Source: Candidatus Stahliibacteriota bacterium (GTDB taxonomy: Bacteria > Hydrothermota > UBA3073). Taken from it: DNA of 37,261 nucleotides. The DNA lies in contig DAOUSS010000003.1 of NCBI GenBank assembly GCA_030627085.1, positions 1 through 37,261 on the forward strand, in the 5' to 3' direction. The translations under genes and the position numbers were made by a program. Every line of letters begins with the position of its first letter. The first letter of the stretch is position 1. Below are positions 33,047 to 37,261 of the stretch, piece by piece. The notes below the pieces were generated by a model. That model saw only the letters and a list, made by a program, of their open reading frames with translations, made no database searches and was not told where the DNA came from.

Positions 33047-33856
33047 TCATGCTTTACCAATAAGTTCCATTATCATAGTTGCTGACTCTTCTATCGATTT
33101 CGATGTAACATCAATAACCATCCAGCCCATTCCGTTAAATATTTCATTACTGTATTTTATCTCTTCCTTTATTTTGTCTATATCTGTATATCTATCACCC
33201 AAGTCTATAATAAGACGACTTGCCCTTGCTGCCCTTATTGCCTGGAGTCTATCAGGTCTTATAGTCAATCCTATAACCTTTCTCCTATTAAGTTCATAAA
33301 TCTGGCGTGGGAGCTCAACTCTCATTATCACGGGCACATTCGCAATCTTATATCCTCTGTAGGATAGATAGATACTTATAGGTGTCTTTGAGGTTCTGGA
33401 AACCCCAACAAGTACAAGGTCAGCAAGGTGTAGATCCTCTGGCTTACATCCGTCGTCATGATTTACCGCGAAATCTATTGCCTCAATCCTTGCAAAATAA
33501 TCCTCATCAAGATGCCTAAAAAGACCAGGTAGTGCAAGAGGTGAAATCTCAAGAAGGTCGGTGAATCTTGAAAGAATAGGTCCCATAATATCAATTGTAG
33601 GGACAGCCCTCTTAATTCCCTCCCTATGCATCACCTTCCTGAACTCTGGAGAAACAAGTGTAAAGACTACAACTCCTTGAACCTTACTGGCTTCCTCAAC
33701 AACCTCTTTTACCTGCTTTATATCTCTCACATACTGAACTTTGTGAAGTATAGCCTTCGAGGTATCAAATTGAGTAAGAGCAGCCTTTACCACAAGCTCA
33801 CAGGTGTGTCCTGTAGCATCGGACACAATAAATATATGTCTCTGTCTTCCCGGCAT
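33047..33856 (-). CDS. PPDK/PEP-synthase regulatory kinase-pyrophosphorylase (DUF299)
   Basis: About 269 residues of the DUF299 family (PpsR, PDRP1). These bifunctional enzymes switch off pyruvate phosphate dikinase or PEP synthase by ADP-dependent phosphorylation and switch it on by Pi-dependent dephosphorylation. Visible: HIFIVSDATGHTCE at the N-terminus, P-loop-like GVSRTSKTPISIYLSYRGYKIANVP (about 149-173), and the C-terminal NGMGWMVIDVTSKSIEE. ATG 33856 is chosen, with GAGG 6 bp upstream; an alternative TTG at 33868 would overlap the etfA stop. It is directly downstream of etfA, so it is probably in one operon, tying pyruvate/PEP flux to electron-transfer metabolism. Confidence 0.9.
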   Translation of the reverse strand: MPGRQRHIFIVSDATGHTCELVVKAALTQFDTSKAILHKVQYVRDIKQVKEVVEEASKVQGVVVFTLVSPEFRKVMHREGIKRAVPTIDIMGPILSRFTDLLEISPLALPGLFRHLDEDYFARIEAIDFAVNHDDGCKPEDLHLADLVLVGVSRTSKTPISIYLSYRGYKIANVPVIMRVELPRQIYELNRRKVIGLTIRPDRLQAIRAARASRLIIDLGDRYTDIDKIKEEIKYSNEIFNGMGWMVIDVTSKSIEESATMIMELIGKA

Positions 33857-33864
33857 ATATAGCC

Positions 33865-35058
33865 TCAACTACTCCCTGCTTCCAATCTTTTTATCAATTC
33901 AGGTATCACTTCAAACAGATCTCCTACTATGCCAAGATCTGCAACCTTAAATATAGGGGCATCCGGATCCTTGTTTATGGCAATGATATAATCCGATGAA
34001 GACATTCCTGCAAGATGCTGTATGGAGCCAGATATTCCACAGGCTATATATACCTTTGGTCTCACTGTTTTACCTGTCTGCCCAACCTGGTGAGAATACG
34101 GAATCCATCCATCATCCACAGGCGGTCTTGATGAACCAAGCGCTGCTCCAAGCAGGTCTGCAAACTCCTGTAAGAGTGCGAAGTTTTTCGCATTCTGGAT
34201 ACCTCTTCCCCCGGATACAATTATATCAGCATCTTCAAGATTTATCTTCTGTGTCTCATCAAGCACATCTTTCAATAATTCTGTCCGAGATGCTTTGGGT
34301 ACAAATTCTTCAATTACAACCTCTCCGTTTCTCTTCTGTTCTATTGCCTCCTCCATAACCTTATATCTTACGGTTGCCATCTGGGGCCTTCTGTGTTCGC
34401 ATATAATTTTTGCCATTATATTTCCGCCGAACGCTGGTCTGGTCTGAACTAAAAGCCCGTCCTCGTTTATATCAAGCCCCGTGCAATCAGCCGTAAGTCC
34501 TGTTTTAAGCCGCGCAGCAACTCTCGGGAGAAGACTTCTGCCCTCTGATGTTGCCCCGGCCAAAACTATCTCGGGTTTATATTTCTCTATCAAATAAGCG
34601 AGGGCATCGGTATATGGCTCTATCAAAAATTCCTTGAATGTCTCATTCCTTACTATGTAAACTGTATCAGCACCCCTTGCTATTATCCCATCTATAATTT
34701 CATCCCTGGTAGGAAACTCTTTATCCACGACCAATACAACAGCCAGTTCTGTATTTAACCTATCCGCCAGCTCTCTACCCTTGGAAAGTAATTCGTATAC
34801 CACTCTATGAATCCCATTCCTCGTCCTCTCACCGTATACCAATACCTTGTGATAATCTGAAGGAGGATGCAAGTGACTGGTTTCCTTCTCTATTACTATT
34901 GCCTCAAAAGGACACTCTGGCACACAGGCACCACACAGATTACAATTGTCAAGGTCTATGCGAGCAATTCCATCTTGTATACTGATTGCCCCATATGGAC
35001 AGACAGGTACACATGCTTCACATCCATTGCAACTACCCTCAATTACCTTTATTGACAT
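33865..35058 (-). CDS. etfA: Electron-transfer flavoprotein alpha subunit with N-terminal 2[4Fe-4S] ferredoxin domain
   Basis: 397 residues. The N-terminal ferredoxin domain (about 1-60) has CNGCEACVPVCP and CNLCGACVPECP, each with the full CxxCxxCxxxCP set. The EtfA body follows: GATSEGRSLLPRVAARLKTGLTADC (about 168-192), then the FAD-binding domain with SGGRGIQNAKNF, ALGSSRPPVDDGWIPYSHQVGQTG and YIACGISGSIQHLAGM (about 280-350). Ferredoxin-fused EtfA is known from clostridial electron-bifurcating systems such as caffeyl-CoA reductase, so a bifurcating or low-potential role is likely but not proven. It lies 18 bp after etfB. No acyl-CoA dehydrogenase or FixC/FixX partner is in the window. 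Confidence 0.94.
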   Translation of the reverse strand: MSIKVIEGSCNGCEACVPVCPYGAISIQDGIARIDLDNCNLCGACVPECPFEAIVIEKETSHLHPPSDYHKVLVYGERTRNGIHRVVYELLSKGRELADRLNTELAVVLVVDKEFPTRDEIIDGIIARGADTVYIVRNETFKEFLIEPYTDALAYLIEKYKPEIVLAGATSEGRSLLPRVAARLKTGLTADCTGLDINEDGLLVQTRPAFGGNIMAKIICEHRRPQMATVRYKVMEEAIEQKRNGEVVIEEFVPKASRTELLKDVLDETQKINLEDADIIVSGGRGIQNAKNFALLQEFADLLGAALGSSRPPVDDGWIPYSHQVGQTGKTVRPKVYIACGISGSIQHLAGMSSSDYIIAINKDPDAPIFKVADLGIVGDLFEVIPELIKRLEAGSS

Positions 35059-35076
35059 ATTACCTCCGAATATCTG

Positions 35077-35859
35077 TCAGGATGAGATATCTTTTAAAAA
35101 TTCTATTACCTTATCTGCTGCTTCTTCTCTGGTTCCCACAAATTTCTTTCCCATCTTTTTACGTTCGGGTGTAAATATCTTTATAACCTTTGTGGGAGAA
35201 CCTAACAATCCAACTCTTTCTTGTTCTGTTTCAATATCATTTAACCCCCAGTGGGGAATTTCTGCACTTTTTGCCTTTATCTTTCCCCGTAAGGATGGCA
35301 ACCTCGGCACATTTATCTCCTTTACCACTGTAAAAACTGCAGGAAGAGGAGTTTCTATCACCTGATATCCCCACTCTGTCATCCTTTCAACGACCGCTCT
35401 CTTTTCATCTATTTCTTCTATCTTTCGCACATAGGTAACCTGCGGAATCCCGAGTAGTTCCGCAATTTCAGGTCCAACCTGTGCGGTGTCTCCATCTATT
35501 GCTTGTTTACCACATAGTATCAAATCATAATCTCCTATCTTTTCAATTGCCTTCTTTAGTGTATATGAGGTTGCAAGGGTATCTGCACCCTTGAATTTCA
35601 CATCGGTAAGGAGAACCGCATTATCCGCACCCATACCTATTGCCTCCCTTAAAACATCTTCTGCCTGAGGCGGTCCCATAGACAGTACAATTACCTCTCC
35701 CCCACCTTTCTCCTTTATCTTAATTGCCTCTTCAACAGCATATGCGTCAAGGGGATTCATTATAGACGGTACTCCTTCTCTTATCAGCGTATTTGTTTCA
35801 GGGTCTATCTTAATATCCTGTGTATCAGGAACCTGCTTTATACATACAATAATTCTCAT
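35077..35859 (-). CDS. etfB: Electron-transfer flavoprotein beta subunit
   Basis: About 260 residues. MRIIVCIKQVPDTQDIKIDP is the standard EtfB/FixA start; GGEVIVLSMGPPQAEDVLREAIGMGADNAVLLTD and DLILCGKQAIDGDTAQVGPEIAELLGIPQVTYV follow (split motifs, about residues 48-80 and 105-135). ATG 35859 is chosen, with GGAAGGGCGG upstream; the frame extends a further 35 codons but that part is translated repeat. It pairs with etfA to bind FAD and nucleotide and move electrons from a dehydrogenase or NADH to a partner such as ferredoxin. It is the first gene of the etfB-etfA-DUF299 unit; no consensus promoter was found upstream. Confidence 0.95.
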   Translation of the reverse strand: MRIIVCIKQVPDTQDIKIDPETNTLIREGVPSIMNPLDAYAVEEAIKIKEKGGGEVIVLSMGPPQAEDVLREAIGMGADNAVLLTDVKFKGADTLATSYTLKKAIEKIGDYDLILCGKQAIDGDTAQVGPEIAELLGIPQVTYVRKIEEIDEKRAVVERMTEWGYQVIETPLPAVFTVVKEINVPRLPSLRGKIKAKSAEIPHWGLNDIETEQERVGLLGSPTKVIKIFTPERKKMGKKFVGTREEAADKVIEFLKDISS

Positions 35860-35929
35860 ACACCGCCCTTCCTTTTGTAGATTAAAATTTAGACATAATC
35901 CCGAAATGCTGTAATAATATCGTTGTAGG

Positions 35930-36006
35930 GACAGACCTTCAGGCCTGCCCGACCTGTCCTGCACGATTTAAAATCCCCGCCTGTGACGGGGCAGGCGTGC
36001 CTACAA
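35930..36006. repeat. Nested palindromes upstream of etfB
   Basis: GTAGGGACAGaccttcaggCCTGCCC...CTGTCCTGC and GCACGATTTAAAATCCCCGCCTGTGACGGGGCAGGCGTGCCTAC overlap. The second looks like a palindrome of the GCACGATTT type into which a CCCCGCCTGtgaCGGGGCAGGCG hairpin has been inserted. Confidence 0.7.
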
Positions 36007-36044
36007 TCTCTCGGATAGATCTAAAAACAACAGGGTAGGTAATC

Positions 36045-36407
36045 TCACTTCGTAAAAACCATATGCAAGCCTATTAAAAGCAATGCCACACCAAAGACCT
36101 TTCGCAGGATTTCATTTGATAGCCCAGTCGCTATTCTTGCACCCAATAAACCACCAACAAAGAATCCCATACATACAAAAAGCGCTATAGTCAAATTCAC
36201 ATAACCCTGTCTATAATAAGTCCATGCAGCAAGTAAGCCAATTGGGGGCACTAACAATGCCAATGTTGTCCCCTGAGCCTGGTGCTGTGATAGACCAAAT
36301 AAATAAATCAATGCTGGCACGATAACCACACCACCCCCGATACCGATTAAACCGCTTATAACCCCGGCTGTCAAACCAAGCAACACATAAATAATAATAT
36401 TAATCAT
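36045..36407 (-). CDS. TauE/SafE family permease, single-repeat form
   Basis: 120 residues with four hydrophobic segments, about half the usual TauE/SafE (DUF81) length of about 250. The signature GLTAGVISGLIGIGGGVVIVPAL (about residues 11-33) and the second motif FFVGGLLGARIATGLSNEILRKVFGVALLLIG (about 82-113) are intact. Half-size members are common and would have to dimerise to form the usual inverted-repeat fold. The family exports sulfite, sulfoacetate or other organic anions; the substrate here is unknown. It has clean ends and no decay. It follows the polX-like gene by 62 bp on the same strand. Confidence 0.88.
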   Translation of the reverse strand: MINIIIYVLLGLTAGVISGLIGIGGGVVIVPALIYLFGLSQHQAQGTTLALLVPPIGLLAAWTYYRQGYVNLTIALFVCMGFFVGGLLGARIATGLSNEILRKVFGVALLLIGLHMVFTK

Positions 36408-36469
36408 CCTTAGTTATTTATTATTATATCTGTCTTCTACTGAAGGGCCTTTATGCAAATTCAAGTAGA

Positions 36470-37261
36470 TCAAACATCTCTTCTTCCTTCTGCTAACCAT
36501 TTTTCCAATTCCTCAAGTGGTAAGGCATTTATTACATCGCTCTTCTCCACCCATCCCCTTCTTGCTATTCCAATCCCAAATTTAATCTGTGAAAGTTTAT
36601 CCTTATTATGTGCATCTGAACATATTGAAAATTTTACCCCGTATTTCTTTGCTTCTCTTGAGTTTATATCCGAGAGGTCAAGTCTATCGGGATATCCATT
36701 TATCTCAAGTATTGTATTACTTCTTGCAGCCTCTATAAAAATCGTTTTTAGGTTTATTTTGTATTCCTTTCTTCTTGATATCAATATACCCGTTGGGTGA
36801 GCAAAGATATGAATATAAGGAAATGCAGAGATCACATCACTGGTAAAATCGTAATCTTTTTTTCTCTGATGGATTGCAAGTGTAACTATATCAAGTTCAC
36901 GAAGTACTTCCTTTGAGTAGTCAAGTCCCTTAGGTATCAGTTCGAGTTCAATCCCTTTAAATATCCTTAAACCTACCTCCTTTTCAATCCTCTCGCACTC
37001 CTTATTCCTCTCAGCCAGTTTTGAGGAAGAAAGACCTCCGGCATATCTTGCCTTCTGTGAATGGTCAGTTATACATATGTATTCGTACCCGAGTTCCTTT
37101 GCCTTTTTTGCAATTTCATAGATTGAACTTATCCCATCCGAGTAATTTGAGTGTATATGCAAGTCACCTTTTATATCAGAATACCCTATGAGCTCTGGCA
37201 GGGCTCCTTCCAGAGCAGCTTCTATTTCACCTGAATCTTCTCTTATCTCCGGAGGAATCCA
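36470..37261 (-). CDS. PolX-type protein, C-terminal PHP domain (partial)
   Basis: The frame is open to the right edge, so the N-terminus is missing. The first visible residues (IPPEIREDSGEIEAALEG, then LPELIGYSDIKGD) match the linker between the polymerase and PHP domains of bacterial/archaeal PolX; they argue for PolX rather than a stand-alone PHP phosphatase. PHP metal ligands are visible: HIHSNYSDG, CITDHSQ, the GIELELI glutamate, HPTG and CSDAH. PolX couples a gap-filling polymerase to a PHP 3'-5' exonuclease/phosphatase for base-excision repair. The C-terminus is complete and ends ...GRRDV. Confidence 0.85.
   Translation of the reverse strand, partial: WIPPEIREDSGEIEAALEGALPELIGYSDIKGDLHIHSNYSDGISSIYEIAKKAKELGYEYICITDHSQKARYAGGLSSSKLAERNKECERIEKEVGLRIFKGIELELIPKGLDYSKEVLRELDIVTLAIHQRKKDYDFTSDVISAFPYIHIFAHPTGILISRRKEYKINLKTIFIEAARSNTILEINGYPDRLDLSDINSREAKKYGVKFSICSDAHNKDKLSQIKFGIGIARRGWVEKSDVINALPLEELEKWLAEGRRDV

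Noticed and set aside
35860..35964. 35-residue N-terminal extension of EtfB
   Set aside because: It is translated palindromic repeat; the standard EtfB start with a ribosome-binding site lies at 35859.
36045..36407. Truncated TauE/SafE pseudogene
   Set aside because: The gene is half the usual length but has clean ends, both signature motifs and no remnant downstream; single-repeat members are a normal form of the family.
1..37261. tRNA or rRNA genes
   Set aside because: I looked for T-loop GGTTCGAATCC-type sequences with acceptor stems and for conserved rRNA blocks. The only GGTTCGA-type hit (about 13250) is inside the amylase gene with no cloverleaf.

Overview
The window is a bacterial chromosome segment of moderate-to-low GC. 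Several traits occur together: a TonB-dependent receptor and a PorV-like outer-membrane protein, giant secreted proteins ending in 'QNYPNPF'-type (FlgD/type IX-like) C-terminal domains, a THEP1-type NTPase, a DUF401 membrane protein, a GH57 domain, a ferredoxin-fused EtfA and an RnfB with many Fe-S clusters. This mix suggests an uncultured anaerobic, possibly thermophilic, fermentative diderm near the FCB/candidate-phylum radiation (WOR-3/Stahlbacteria, TA06 or Hydrothermae-like). That placement is inference; no rRNA is present.

Layout. 1-2.6 kb: end of gyrA, a DUF401 permease and a SagB-type nitroreductase. 2.6-3.9 kb: a perfect sigma70-type promoter driving a possible structured RNA or 50-codon leaderless ORF, then two repeat-associated small genes (GxxExxY and four-helix-bundle). 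4.0-5.7 kb: hisS on the minus strand with its own promoter. 5.9-6.5 kb: a leaderless THEP1 NTPase. 6.5-31.2 kb: a starch/maltodextrin locus arranged around one divergent promoter pair at 16.94-17.01 kb. 31.3-36.4 kb (minus strand): RnfB, a MazG-like protein, a DUF299 kinase/pyrophosphorylase, ferredoxin-EtfA, EtfB and a half-size TauE/SafE protein. The right edge cuts a PolX-type PHP domain.

How the starch genes would work together (inference from families). The right arm, read outward on the plus strand, encodes envelope parts: a TonB-dependent receptor, a 1,099-residue secreted protein, a PorV/PorQ barrel, a secreted protein with three starch-binding-like modules, and a secreted GH13 amylase with binding modules. 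The left arm, read outward on the minus strand, encodes uptake and breakdown: MalF, MalG and MalE, a GH13-CBM48-GH57 fusion amylase, alpha-glucan phosphorylase and 4-alpha-glucanotransferase. Polymer would be cut outside, pass the outer membrane, enter by the ABC importer and be phosphorolysed inside. The ABC ATPase is not in the window. The -35 boxes of the two arms form an inverted repeat, which could allow joint control.

Non-coding DNA is dense with three repeat classes: (i) 18-30 bp palindromes of the type GTAGGCACGATTT/AAATCGTGCCTAC with variable cores, (ii) degenerate tandem repeats with a strict 8-bp period but a different consensus at each locus, and (iii) dispersed 'accacagagaacacagag'-like runs. 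Class i and ii repeats also run into coding sequence: they supply the amylase N-terminal linker and the phosphorylase stop codon, and they create false N-terminal extensions on etfB and rnfB. The least explained element is a ~210-nt potentially pseudoknotted RNA (about 24.80-25.01 kb) flanked by a 10-bp direct repeat in the leader of the starch-binding protein gene. Six promoters share TTGACA-N17-TATAAT/TAAAAT/TATATT.
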